A stretch of DNA of 64,000 nt from Nymphaea colorata (GCF_008831285.2 NC_045147.1:4302001-4366000), one strand, 5' to 3'; positions 25,431-35,829 are shown, numbered from the stretch's first letter. Numbers and translations: made by a program. Notes: generated from the sequence alone by a model not told the origin.

Positions 25431-25810
25431 AGCACCTCATGCATCTGAGACAGACCTTACATTTGAGGACCATCTGGTGCTGGGGGTAGATCTTCATATC
25501 AGTGCCATGAAACACCAACATGATGCTTAGGTTGGATTTTGTTACTGCTGCTTTTTCCAATGTCATCTCGTTCCAGCATTGTATTCTTAGATTGTTTAGG
25601 ATTCATTAAGTTTAACCAAATTCAGAAACAAGCATCATCTCATGAATCTGAATCAAATTCCATATTCCAGAGCCCTTCCAGTGTTGGAAGTAGATATCAA
25701 TATCAATGTTGTGAAACCCCAGTGGGTTTTTCCACTGTCATCCAGCACAGCATCTTAAAATTTCTCATATTGCTTGGGTTAGATTATATTTGAGCCAAAT
25801 GCAGAAACAA
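25431..25810 (-). pseudogene. Two decayed tandem copies of the COM1/GR1 C-terminal coding end
   Basis: Two diverged repeats of the last ~170 coding bases plus ~20 bases of 3' flank of the neighbouring repair gene lie head-to-tail with it. The base aligned to the real stop (25819) falls at about 25640 in the inner copy and 25437 in the outer copy, giving spacings of 179 and 203 bp. Both keep blocks such as ACCAAATKCAGAAA, CATCTCATG and TCTGAATC or close variants. The outer copy also keeps GGATTTTGTTACTGCT. On the minus strand both have in-frame stops in the segment corresponding to RHRYRYLPP, so neither can encode a working CtIP-like tail. They may be transcribed as 3' UTR of the functional gene. 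Confidence 0.82.
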
Positions 25811-25818
25811 GCATCATC

Positions 25819-28800
25819 TCATGCATCTGAATCAAACCCTATATTCCAGAACCCATCCGGCGTAGAAGGAGGTAGATATCTATACCTATGTCGTGAAACA
25901 CCATCATGATGCTCACATTGGATTTTGTTACTGCTATCAATTCCACCATCCTGTTGCAAAGCATCATAAAATTTCTTGCATTGCTTACACTCAAATCCTT
26001 TAAGGAACTCACGGTCACCTTTTCTCCTTACTGGTTCTACATACTTAAAACCCCCACCATCTCCTCTTGCAGCAGTTGTCTTCTGCCTGGGACAAGCAGG
26101 ACCTGGATCTGTTTCCTGTGTCTCCTCTTCTGAATCAGCATCCGTGTGTTCTGGCGGTGCCACCAAAATTCCCTGGACTTCTTCCTTTGGAATCTTCAGA
26201 TGAAGGTTACAAGAAGAAACTTTCTTCAGATTCTCCCGAATATGCTCCATTGGTGTGTCAAGGAAGTCATCATGTGGATCAGCTCCTCCAGGTCCTTGCC
26301 GAGATCGGGTGTTCCTCCATGATATGTTGGAACGCTTCAGACCAGCAGGGATTTCTGCTCGTACTCTCACTGGACGTTTCTGTGGTTGATGAAAAGAAGT
26401 TTTGTTGCTCAAACACGGGGCAACAGGATTCCCCAATTTATCAGAATTTTTAACGTTTTCCAATTCTTTTGTCACAAATTGGATATCTTTCACTTTGTTT
26501 TCATCACATGGACTAGCACTCGTACTAGAGTCTCCATCATTAGAATCTGCAAAAGTTGAGGCACCAAGATCAAATTGACATAGCTTTTGCACAGACGATG
26601 GAACTTTCTCAGCATAAATAATGAACATGCAAAAATGATTGTAGCTGCCTGGCAGATAGATGTGAGACTGGAGGAAATGGGAAGATAAGCGATGAGATGG
26701 AATACCAATAATCCTAAATTATGTCACCATGGTTCCATATGTGTAATTATACCAATATGTATATGTGTGTGTGTGTGTATATATCCATAGTTTTCTATTG
26801 TATAGTTTTCATTCTCAAGTATTTTTTTTCTCTTTTTTGCATCATTTAGTTTCCTCTGTTCATTTATCTTTCTGTTGTATGTACTTTTAAATGGCAAGAT
26901 TTTTCTCGGTATTTTGCAGTAGAACTGAAAATATCGAGAAAATTTTGATAATTATTTAAGAAAAAAGTCCTAAAAATCCTAAAAGTTTTTCAGCGAAGCT
27001 TTTCATTTTTAATCTGTGAATGTAATAAGTGAACAGTAATGCTAATCAATGTTCAAAAACTCCTCGAGTCAGATCGTTGACTCGGTTCGGCTCGCCCCCT
27101 ACTGGATCAACCCAGTAGGGGGACTCGGTTTAGTTAAAAGCTCAGTGAGACTCGACCTTGACTCAGTTGACTGGGCCAAGAGTCAAAGAGGACTAGTCCG
27201 AGTTTTGTTGAATTTTTTGACAAAAACTTAAAAGAGTCAATATGTAGACTTGTTCACTGACAATGAACCAAGTGAGTTTAAATTGGCCAAGTTTTGTGTG
27301 TGCATCAGCGTGAAAAAGGAACAAGTCCTTGGGGGCTTTGGTACTAAAGGGTAAGTTATAAAAAAAGAAACCTTCGATCATCGTTTTCATCAAAAAAAAC
27401 AAAGGTCAAAGGGTTTAACAAGGAGGGACAAGCATCAACAACTTTTCTAGCAAGAATAGTGACTTCGGTGACTGCATCAGCGTCAACAAAAAAACCAGCT
27501 TCTCAGGTACGTTCTGGTTGTTTTTTTCCCTTTTGTTTTCTAACGTTTCTCTTTTCCACCTTTTTTGAGTTGAGTATTCCGGTGACTGCCATTTCTTCCA
27601 GTACAAGCCGGTCTCTCTCTCTCTCTCTTTTCCAACCTGTCGTGCTCTCTCTCCCTCTCTATGTCACTGTCTGTTTTTCTCTCTGCTCGCTCTCAGACAC
27701 TCTCACGCTGCTCCTGCGCCTCTCTCTCGCTCTGCTCATGTGCCCTTCTTTTAGCTGCCATTGACAGTATTGACTTGGGATGTCTCGCCTTAATGCGTTC
27801 AGCCTCAGGCCCTCAAGGCTCAGCCGCTCAATCAAGGTGTCGAAGTTTAACTTTGGGTTATTCTCATGCTTTTCAATCGTTCAATGTTTTCATCTGAATG
27901 TTATTTAGGCTGCCAATGCTATTTTACCCTGCATGTTTACTCCTTTTCATATTTTTCTCATCAAATTTATTCATCATATTTTTACCCTGCAAGTTTACTC
28001 CTTTTCATATTTTTTTCATGTTTACCCTGCGTGTTCCTCATTTGTTATTTATTGATAACAGTAAATCACATAAATTTTTTCTTTTGAATTTCAATACTCA
28101 ATAATCAATATTGTACACACTCAAAGTTTCTTGTTTAGTCATTCTGTCCCAATCACTTACCTGAGCATATATCCCCTTCTTCCTGGTGACATGAACCGCG
28201 TAATTCTGTCTCCACCCAGACTCATCGTGTTGTATTAAGTCACAAGTAGGTTCAGTAACTTGGATAACTAAAAAGCTTACCATTACTGCAGGACTAATTC
28301 TAAATAGAATAATTTGAGGCTATTCATATTCTCTATCTTCTTCAAAGTTAGCACCACATCTAGCACGTGCAAAGATACCATTACTAGTTACTACTTACTA
28401 TAAGATGGATTTGGATTTTACCTTGTTCACACGGACTATTGCCTCTTTACATGTTATGCAATATGCAGTTATGCACAAATCTGTTAAGTGTTTGTATTTT
28501 TACATTAGTGATTATTGTTGGTTGTACTTGTAGGGTTTATATATGTTTGAAAAGTTGTCATAATGCAGGGTTACTGGAGACTTGGAGTATTAATCTTTAG
28601 ACTAGTATCCACAAAAATGTCAGAGGAAGGATCTCCAAGGACCCCTTCATTTCCACAACAAAAAGATAATGTATGGGAGTGGAGAATCCCTCTTCATAAG
28701 CAAAAAAAGAGTAAAATATAACTGTTGACAAAAACAAATGAGTGGTAGTATCATAAGCTTAAGAATCATATTGCCGGAGTGAAGGGAGAAGTTGAACCAT

Positions 28801-29680
28801 GTAATGAAGTGGCAGACGAGGTAAGGAAGAAAATTTGTAAATGTTTAGAGTCATTTAAGGAACAAAAGAAATATAAGAAGCATATTTTCAATGAGGTTGG
28901 TTCTTTTGAGATGTACAAGGATGAAAATTATAAAATAGACTTGTCAGATGAAAGTGATGAGGCTCTAAAAATTCAAAAAGGAAAAACGAGTATGACAAAT
29001 ATGCAACAAAAACCAAAACAGAACACTTGATTCTTTTACACAAGCTAAAGCAGTAGCTCCATCAATGAAGCAACTTGGCATAAGAACAACAATGGATAAA
29101 GCAGTTTGCCTCTAGCATTATTAAAAATTCAGGTGTTTAGATGATAAAGTGGCTGAAACACTAGAAGGAGTGCCTAGCCCCAACAAAGGATAATGAAAAC
29201 GTATAGCGTATAGTTGTTGTTTTACTCCCCCACCCCCTCCCCCCCCCCCAAAAAAAACACTCCCCTCACCTTTTCTATTAACATTTCCAAAATAAACCCA
29301 TTTCTTTTTAGTGTCTTACTATATTACTTTCCAACTTTTCTTTTAGCTTGTAATTTTTACACATGCACATAAATGCATATATGCATATCTATTTATTTAT
29401 TGCCACTTGTATCCAAGTCTCTTTTTGAAAAATACTGAACATGTAGACAAAACATCCGCTACTAGATCCTTTTACCAAGCCCTTGGCATCCCCATGATTT
29501 TTGTCATCTTAGAAAGCTTCTGTTTATTTCACCATAAGTTTAGGGGGCTGATAAAATTATGTACCTAAGGTCGTCTATAGTTTTGTTTTCATATTTTTTA
29601 TTTCTTTCTGTATAATTTTTATTTTTTCTTTTATTTTTCTTTTCATCAGTCTTGTATGGCTGTTGGAAGTTGGAACTAGC

Positions 29681-29778
<98 letters not shown>

Positions 29779-31004
29779 TCTCTTTTACTCCCTCTTGGTA
29801 GTGAAGTTAATAAATTCACTCTAACCTCCTAATGTTGTAAGTCAGAAATTAATTCAAGTGCTACACTTAAATTTAATCAAAGATTTCTGGACTTCCGATG
29901 GCAGCCCTTGAGAACAGCATGTGGAACAACTTAGTTGTCCCACATATTGTGGACATTCAGATTCAATTCCGTATTTAGATCATCATCACCTTCTTACAGT
30001 TTCCTGCCTACCATTATTCTTAACCTTAGCATTCAGCAAACCTCAAGGTTAGGAAGTGAGATCTGATAGCACAAATAAATTTATGAATAAATCAACTCCA
30101 TGAACAAAGCTTAAAGTGGAACATAAACATGAAGAAAACAATTTACCATGAAGATGACTGATTAAAGTTTCTAAAGAAAGAAGGAAAAAAGAGACTTAAA
30201 AATCTTACAAGGTGAGTTTGTAGGGTTGGACAGAAAACCAAATTCATCTTCCATTTCCTGGCAGGGGAGCTCACTTTCAGCGACAAAACCAGACCTGCTA
30301 ATAAGTATCTCATACTGATACCTTAAATTGAAGTACATCTTCTTCAATCGTTTAAATTTACGAAGAACAAGTTCTGCTGTTCGCTGCTCATTTAACAACT
30401 TTGATTGGATACTATTTAGATTCAGTTCTCTGCATTTTAACTCCTCTTCTTCCTCTTTGATCTGTTGCTGTAGTTTCTTCTGCACTTCCTTTCCACCATC
30501 AACTTCTTCTACCTTCTGCTGCAGTTCTCTGAACCCAGCAGCATCTAGATTCATCTGCAGACCTTTTGCTTGGGATAATAAATGGTTTTTCTCTGCTTCA
30601 TGTACTTGTAATAATTTTTCCTTCTCAGCCTTAAAATTTTCCACTAAAACTGCCTTATCTTGCTCAAAAGACGCTTGGATCTGAGGAATCTGATCAAGTG
30701 CCTCCTGTTTTTCTCTTCTAAGATCCTCAATTAACAGCAGTAAAGAGTCCTCTTTCTGCTTCCAGTCAGCTTCTGCATCCTTCTTAGCCTGACATAACCT
30801 TTCCTTCAAGCTCCTATATTTGCTAAGTTCAGTTTGAAAATTAGGGAACAATTGGCTGCAGAAAATGAATTCTATCTGAGAAATTCGATCTTTCAGCTCT
30901 TGAATAGTAGCAACCAGCAACGTGCTAAGGCCACTGAAATACTTGGGGAATTCATCAGAATCAAAAACATCAAAAGGAGAACAGTTCTCTGAGGATAATC
31001 CCAT
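25819..31004 (-). CDS. COM1: GAMMA RESPONSE 1 / COM1 (CtIP/Sae2-type end-resection protein), two coding exons
   Basis: It promotes MRN-dependent trimming of DNA double-strand breaks, including meiotic ones, in the nucleus. Coding exon 1 is 31004-30209; coding exon 2 is 26648-25819. Donor GTAAG (30208-30204) and acceptor CTGCCAG (ending 26649) join in phase (T|GC), giving 541 residues; the Arabidopsis protein is a little longer. Residues 20-55 (SGLSTLLVATIQELKDR, then IEFIFCSQLFPNF) are the conserved N-terminus. About 60-250 is coiled coil. The C-terminus has CxxC (486/489), HHDGVS (512-517), RHR within SRHRYRY, and TPDGFWNIGF, where Thr528-Pro matches the CDK site of human CtIP. The ATG at 31004 is first after an in-frame TAA in the same exon, below a strong CTTTCAG acceptor (31048), implying an intron in the 5' UTR. 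The direct exon 1-2 join is inferred; a small extra exon is possible. Confidence 0.85.
27049..27190. repeat. ACTCGG/GACTCG motif cluster with hairpin
   Basis: The block begins CAATGTTC and carries repeated GACTCGG, GACTCG and ACTCAG words. A perfect 11-bp inverted repeat (27105-27115 and 27122-27132, CCCCCTACTGG and its complement) has a 6-nt loop. CAATG fits the hAT terminal consensus YARNG, so this may be one end of a non-autonomous hAT element. I found no matching right end. Confidence 0.45.
28615..29130 (+). pseudogene. Fragment of BED-zinc-finger hAT transposase
   Basis: The block starts MSEEGSPRTP, has WEW typical of the BED finger start, then a disrupted Cys region with stops near 28720-28750. 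It continues LKNHIAGVKGEVEPC and the acidic/lysine-rich linker VADEVRKKICKCL. This matches the N-terminus of plant BED-type hAT transposases, where HIAG...V..C completes the finger. The catalytic and dimerisation parts are absent. It lies antisense inside the large intron of the repair gene, so it is an inserted, dead fragment. Confidence 0.75.
29689..29778. repeat. Compound microsatellite (AT)n(AG)n
   Basis: About 35 AT units are followed by 9-10 AG units. Read on the minus strand it is (CT)n(AT)n, the same order as the tracts at 1012 and 49946. Confidence 0.97.
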
Positions 31005-31047
31005 GTGTGAAGGCAACAAAGGACAACTCAGTTAGGCAATTGGAATC

Positions 31048-31054
31048 CTGAAAG
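31048..31054 (-). promoter_or_regulatory. Candidate 3' splice site in the 5' UTR of COM1/GR1
   Basis: On the minus strand CTTTCAG is followed by GATTCC, with a pyrimidine-rich run before it. The exon starting at 31047 carries an in-frame TAA before the ATG at 31004. This supports a leader exon further upstream. Confidence 0.6.
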
Positions 31055-31881
31055 ACATGAAGAAAGCTCAATCAAGAAAATTTACATGAAAGCCTAGCAA
31101 AGGAGGAATCAAGAATCACAAATATGCCACTCAAACATAAAGTGCAATACAAGAACCAGATGCACCAGTAATATATCATCTCTCAAAAGTCAAAACACAC
31201 ACACAAACACACACACACACAGGTGTGTAGATAATAACATATGGATATAATGTGAAAGAAAAAAGAGAGACCGAGAGGAGAGAGAGAGTGAGAAATATCG
31301 TTGGTGCCCTTGTGTGTCTCATGCTAAAATGTTTAGTTTCTTCACTTAATCTGATGGCATAGATAGGCTCACAGGTTTTTTGGCATCATGTTTCCCAAAA
31401 GCAACATGAGCTTCAACCACTCAAGCAGCACTATAAGCTGTTAATCTATTTGATGACATTGCTTCAAAACTTGTTGTTTGTTAAATAAACTAAACTATAT
31501 AGATCAGTGATATCAGAATTGGCCCCAGTCAGCCTGGATCTTCTGATCCAATCGTGCAGATGATTTAGAGGTGCCATATGTCAAGTTTTGACTAATTTTT
31601 TAATAATCTTGAAAATTGGTATTTTCAATTAATTTTTGTGTATATTTCAATTTGTTTAAATGGGATTCAGTTCAGAAACCAATTTAATAACACTGATATA
31701 GATAGTATTCATCAAATTGTAATGACAGTGGATGGTTTTTGTGGCAAAGTATACATATATATAGGGTTTTATGCTGTCATGTATCGGATGGCTAAAAATT
31801 AAAAAATGTCACTAAAAAACGAGCGTCACATGAGCATTAGTGACGGTTTATGGCGTAGCAAAAATTTATGGTCCTGTTAAC

Positions 31882-32670
31882 CAATGTTATCACTACCGTA
31901 TCGTATCGGGTATCGGTCGGGCCGACCTATACGCCGTATCGTAACGTATCGTAAATGTATCGTAACGTATCGTAAAATTAATTTTTTAATTTATAAAAAA
32001 TGTTAAAAATTTATAAAAAATAGAAAAACTCAGAAAAAATCTAAAAAAAATCCGAAAAAACTAGTAAAAATCAGAAAAATTCAAGAAAAATGTATTTAAA
32101 GGAACATTCATCATTCATGTATATGAAGTATGAACTATGAAGTATGCATATGAACAAGACATTCCAAAATAAGAAATCAAACATTCAAAAAATCAAAATA
32201 ACACACTAAGCAACCTAAGAGGCTAAGAGTATCAATTACATCACAATTCATAAGTTCAGAAGTCAAAACTCAAAACATATTGACATAGTTTTCCCACCGT
32301 CCCTAGACTCCCCACAACGAGAAAGAAAGCTTCTTCATTGGCAAAACTTGATGCAAATGGAGAAAATCTCTCCCTCCCACGTCTCTTGTAGCGTTTACAA
32401 ACAAGAAAAGAGAGAAAGAGGAGCGTCTGTTCTAAAACAAGGCGTAAAAAAGGGGCCGTCGGGCCCCTTTTTAATTTTTCCCCCGTATCGTGCGATACGG
32501 GGGTGTATCGCACGTATCGTGCGATACGACTACCGTATCGCATGTATCGTGCGAAACGCGTACGATACGGACACGTATCGTCTTTAAACGATGTATCGTA
32601 GAGGTCTTCTTGTCCTATACGATATGTATCGTACGATACGCGTCCGTATCGTACGATACGGATAACATTG
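31882..32670. mobile_element. Non-autonomous hAT-like element with GTATCG clusters, 789 bp
   Basis: The ends are CAATGTTATC (31882-31891) and GATAACATTG (32661-32670), a perfect 10-bp terminal inverted repeat that continues imperfectly into CGTATCGTA. CAATG fits the hAT consensus YARNG. It is flanked by an exact 8-bp duplication CTGTTAAC (31874-31881 and 32671-32678), the hAT target size. Near the left end GTATCG occurs 7 times in about 75 bp. Near the right end GTATCG occurs 9 times and CGATAC 5 times in about 185 bp. Such subterminal clusters are where hAT transposases bind in known elements; here that role is inferred. The centre has no transposase; a minus-strand frame at 32256-32543 looks incidental. 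Confidence 0.88.
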
Positions 32671-32799
32671 CTGTTAACGATGGATTTTTAATTTTTTGCT
32701 ATCCGACAACATCCGGCACACAGCAGGATAGAATTCTATCATATATATGGTGCTTTTAACGATGGTTTTTTAGTTTTTAGCTATCTGACAACATCCAGC

Positions 32800-33334
32800 C
32801 TAAGTCATATGAGTACTTCAATAAGGTCCACGTACTCGTGTCGCCGTACCCGTACGGCCGTACCCAAAATGGCTACTTGGACACACTTGGGTACCTTTAG
32901 ATCCAAACTATTTAATTTTACTTTGATTTAATTTTTTCCACCTTACTTTTCATTCTATTCTTAGAGTTATTGTCCATTAACATATAATGTTTTTATTTAT
33001 ATCACTTGTTCATTAAAATGTTGCTTTCATTTTGATTTTTTTGTGTTATTTTGCATATCTACATATTACATAAATATATCCTGCAGTAACCCTGTACCCA
33101 CATTCTTTAAAGTTATTGTGTCCATACCCGTACCCCTAGGCCATGGCCCCACCCCAACTAACTAAAAAAAAAATTACATTAAAAAAATTTAGTTGTGTGT
33201 ATTTTTTAGATTCTAATTTAGTTTGGCCCTACCCGGATAAGTTCGTTGGACCGTTTGGCTCGCCCCTAAAAAAAATTATGGCTTCGCCCCTGTCGTACCC
33301 GTACCCAAACTGTACCCGTACCCATGTGACTTAG
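32800..33334. mobile_element. Second non-autonomous element with GTACCC clusters, 535 bp
   Basis: Terminal inverted repeats are CTAAGTCATATGAGTAC (32800-32816) and the complement of GTACCCATGTGACTTAG (33318-33334), 15 of 17 matching. An exact 8-bp duplication CATCCAGC flanks it (32792-32799 and 33335-33342). CGTACCC/GTACGG motifs cluster near both ends (about 32835-32870 and 33290-33322). The 8-bp duplication suggests hAT, but CTAAG does not fit YARNG well, so the superfamily is uncertain. No protein is encoded. Confidence 0.8.
33136..33292. mobile_element. Possible small ZMYM1-type hAT derivative nested in the GTACCC element
   Basis: On the minus strand it begins CAGGGGCGAAGCCATAA with a T-run, like the ends of plant ZMYM1-class hAT elements. 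Near its other end it has GGCCATGGCCCCACCCC. The flanks CCGTACCC (33128-33135) and TCGTACCC (33293-33300) agree at 7 of 8 positions, a weak target duplication inside repeated sequence. Confidence 0.4.
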
Positions 33335-33364
33335 CATCCAGCACACGGCAGGATAGAATTCTCT

Positions 33365-33365
<1 letters not shown>

Positions 33366-33401
<36 letters not shown>
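33366..33401. repeat. (TG)n microsatellite
   Basis: About 16 TG units directly follow a short TATATA run in the terminal part of the host small repeat. Confidence 0.95.
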
Positions 33402-33402
<1 letters not shown>

Positions 33403-35299
33403 TATAGCTAAAAATTCAACAAAAAATTTTAAAACTTTAACCAAGATAACATCTGGCAGCCAAGCTAACTTCAATTCCTCATAAAGTATATATATATATA
33501 TATATACTTTACTGTGCATGTGGAATCCAATTATGAATTGTATGATATTACTTAAAGGTCATTCGAACCACTGTTCCGGCAGCTAGAATGGACAAACACA
33601 ATCCATGTAATTCAAATTAATGCAAACATCGAACACAGAACTGGCAGAATGGAACAAACGCAAGGGCTTTGGTACAAGTACGTTTCATATTTTGCATTTT
33701 TTTTTTACATGAAACAGCAATGGTGGAACAGTGTGAAACCCTTTCATATGCCCTTAGGCTCTCCCTGAAAATGCTTCGCCATGATCATCACCATGTACAC
33801 AAAGCTCGGTCATCTGCAATACAAGTTCAACTTCATCAACATCCTGGGAGAATTCAGCTTCATCGATCATCTTCAGCTTCGTTGATGTCCCGAGCAAGAT
33901 TGTGTGGTTGCTGGCTTTAGCATTGGTAGTGCAGATTCGTTTGGTGTTGAAGCTGGGGTATATTTCCTGCAGCTATATGCATCCAACAGGTTGATGGCTG
34001 TATATGTGAAATGCTGTGATAAGCAAGTGTTAAAGCTGGGGTCTATGTCTTGCATAGTTGCATCTGTATGTGTTGATGGTGGCATATGTGTCATAGTTGG
34101 GTATCCCATGTGCTGCCCAAGTGTTCAATGGAATAACTCGCATAGTTGGGTATCCCATGTGCTGCCCAAGTGTTTTCAATGGAATAACTCGCATAGTTGC
34201 TGTCTCCATAATACTGTGGCTTCAAGTTGGGTATATTTCTCTGAGCATGAAAGCCTTCAAGATGTTGGGGAGATGTGGGATGTTAGTTAGATCATAAACT
34301 ATTTGTTGAAATGGTTATTCATAAGTTGTTTGAGTAACAACCAACTTTAACGGCAGGAACTTGTTTGATGGAATGCCTTTTCTTATTTTTCTTTCATTTT
34401 TTCATTTGAATTTCTGCAGTGCCATTGTCCTGCCATTGTAAATGGCAGACAGATCAGATACTTTTCTGGATTTCTGATTTCATCTAAATGCAGACAGATT
34501 CATTCGCTGCCCACTGGGACAAGACAGTGATATGCAGAACAGGATGTCCATGTTCCTTCTGTACATGGAACGTTAAAAACTGCTACTTAAGGAAGATACT
34601 GCAGATATCCATCCACTTCGTCGTCCCATGCGGGATATGATCTCACAAGAGATCTCTCTTTTTGCTAATTGCCACCGATGCAATGGCTTAACAATATGAG
34701 AATTGTGCTTTCAATACATAATAAGCTCCTCAAGTTGATAAAAAAAAAAAAAAACCTGTTTTTGCTTCTGTCTTTGCTACCGATTGCTTCCGTTTCTCTG
34801 CTACCTGTTTAGACTGTCGGAGCCTCTTGTTTCCTTGGGGCAACCCCTCTCTTTCTTTTATGTCCGGAACACCTGAACCAGTAGATCAATTCAAAACTTG
34901 AAAGTCAATTTCTTTTTACCTTTCTGTTTATCTGTCAAGAAAAGAGAGAGAGGGAGATAGAAATGAAAGTTACAACAAAACCCAACCCAATTTTGGCCAC
35001 AGGTGTTTTCAAGAATCCCAGGAAGTTAGGAAAAAAAAAACAAACCGGAAATCTTTGATTCTTTGTGTTCCCTGCCTCGTCTGTTTACGTTCACAGACCT
35101 CAAAGGAGCTTTATCTTATTCTTTGCCGTCAGTTGCCTTACCAATGTTTCTCTTCTGCACATGCTTTTTTCCTTCTTGAGGTTCAAGTGCATTTGCTACA
35201 TGTCAACGAAATGAGGCATTAAGTTGTCTTTGAGGCGGATATTGTTTCTGCTCGCGAAAAGAATAATAGAAAAAAAAAAAAAAGCAAAAGACACCTTCT
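33402..35299. other. Region upstream of COM1/GR1, no gene recognised
   Basis: Short + strand frames at 33669-34297 are serine/cysteine-rich and match nothing I know. A 50-bp tandem duplication lies at 34091-34190. If the leader at 35.3-35.7 kb belongs to the repair gene, this stretch is part of its 5' UTR intron. Confidence 0.4.
34091..34190. repeat. Tandem duplication, unit about 50 bp
   Basis: Two near-identical copies begin CATAGTTGGGTATCCC and end GGAATAACTCG. The second has two extra T in a T-run. A third partial start, CATAGTTG, follows at 34191. Near identity implies a recent event. Confidence 0.92.
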
Positions 35300-35695
35300 G
35301 TTGCTTTTTCCATCCAGTTCCTCTGAACACATTTTTGTTCACCGCTGCTTCTGAACTCGGAAAAAACCTTCGTTCCCAAGACAAAATAGAAAACGAACAG
35401 ATCAAATCAGAAACTAGCCAATGTTTGGCCCTGCACCCTTGAAGGATCTAATAAGAAGAAAAGGGGCGCGATCAAAGAACAAAGGGACTCGAAAAGGTGT
35501 GAAAAAAGTATGATAAAACCCCCCAACGGTTTTCGGCACCTCCACTCCTGGTTCGCCGCTCCGGCGTGCGGCCAGCCGTCAGGGGAGGCCGGAGGTGGCC
35601 GTTCGAAACCTGAAAACCCTATGAGAAAGCTCACGATAGGAGAGAGAAAGAAGCCCAAAAAAATAAATGGGGGAGGCGGGAAAGGCTTATTTATA
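35297..35695 (-). promoter_or_regulatory. Candidate TATA box and 5' leader exon, minus strand
   Basis: On the minus strand TATAAATAA (35695-35687) is followed by a CT-rich leader, a GGGTTTTCAGG block typical of plant 5' UTRs, and GC-rich sequence (35520-35610). At about 35298 AACAGAAG|GTGTC could be a splice donor. No convincing coding frame starts here. The nearest minus-strand gene downstream is COM1/GR1, whose first coding exon has an acceptor at 31048. This may therefore be its non-coding first exon; it could also be a relic promoter of another gene. Confidence 0.45.
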
Positions 35696-35829
35696 CCTAT
35701 CTCTAAAATTTCAAGAACGACCCTCATCTTTCCTGAGGCTGTTATCTTCTTTCAGTTGTTTTCCCGCGTCAATTTTTTGGGAGGCAGCGAAGGGATAGTT
35801 CGTGTTTCGATACACGCTCGAAAACGGGT

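Larger units (their letters stand above)
26649..30208 (-). other. 3.56-kb intron of the COM1/GR1 gene
   Basis: It is bounded by GTAAG and CCAG on the minus strand. It contains, in + coordinates, an ACTCGG/GACTCG motif cluster with a hairpin (27049-27190), T-rich and CT-rich stretches (27520-28090), a decayed BED-finger hAT fragment on the opposite strand (28615-29130), a poly-C/poly-A patch (29226-29260) and an (AT)n(AG)n microsatellite (29689-29778). I see no further repair-gene exon in it. Confidence 0.6.
31735..33400. repeat. Host block of tandem small repeats, split by two insertions
   Basis: With the two insertions removed, the block has two direct units of about 82 bp (from about 32674 and 32756). 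Each starts TTAACGATGG, then GACAACATCCRGC, then GCAGGATAGAATTCT. The left flank (31750-31800) has an inverted related copy (CGGATGGCTAAAAATTAAAAA). This looks like an inverted-repeat MITE family; a third relative lies near 23.8 kb. Confidence 0.6.

Noticed and set aside
32256-32543. 95-codon minus-strand frame inside the GTATCG element
   Set aside because: Its N-terminal part is the translated CGTATCG repeats (Arg/Tyr/Val words) and the rest matches no transposase.
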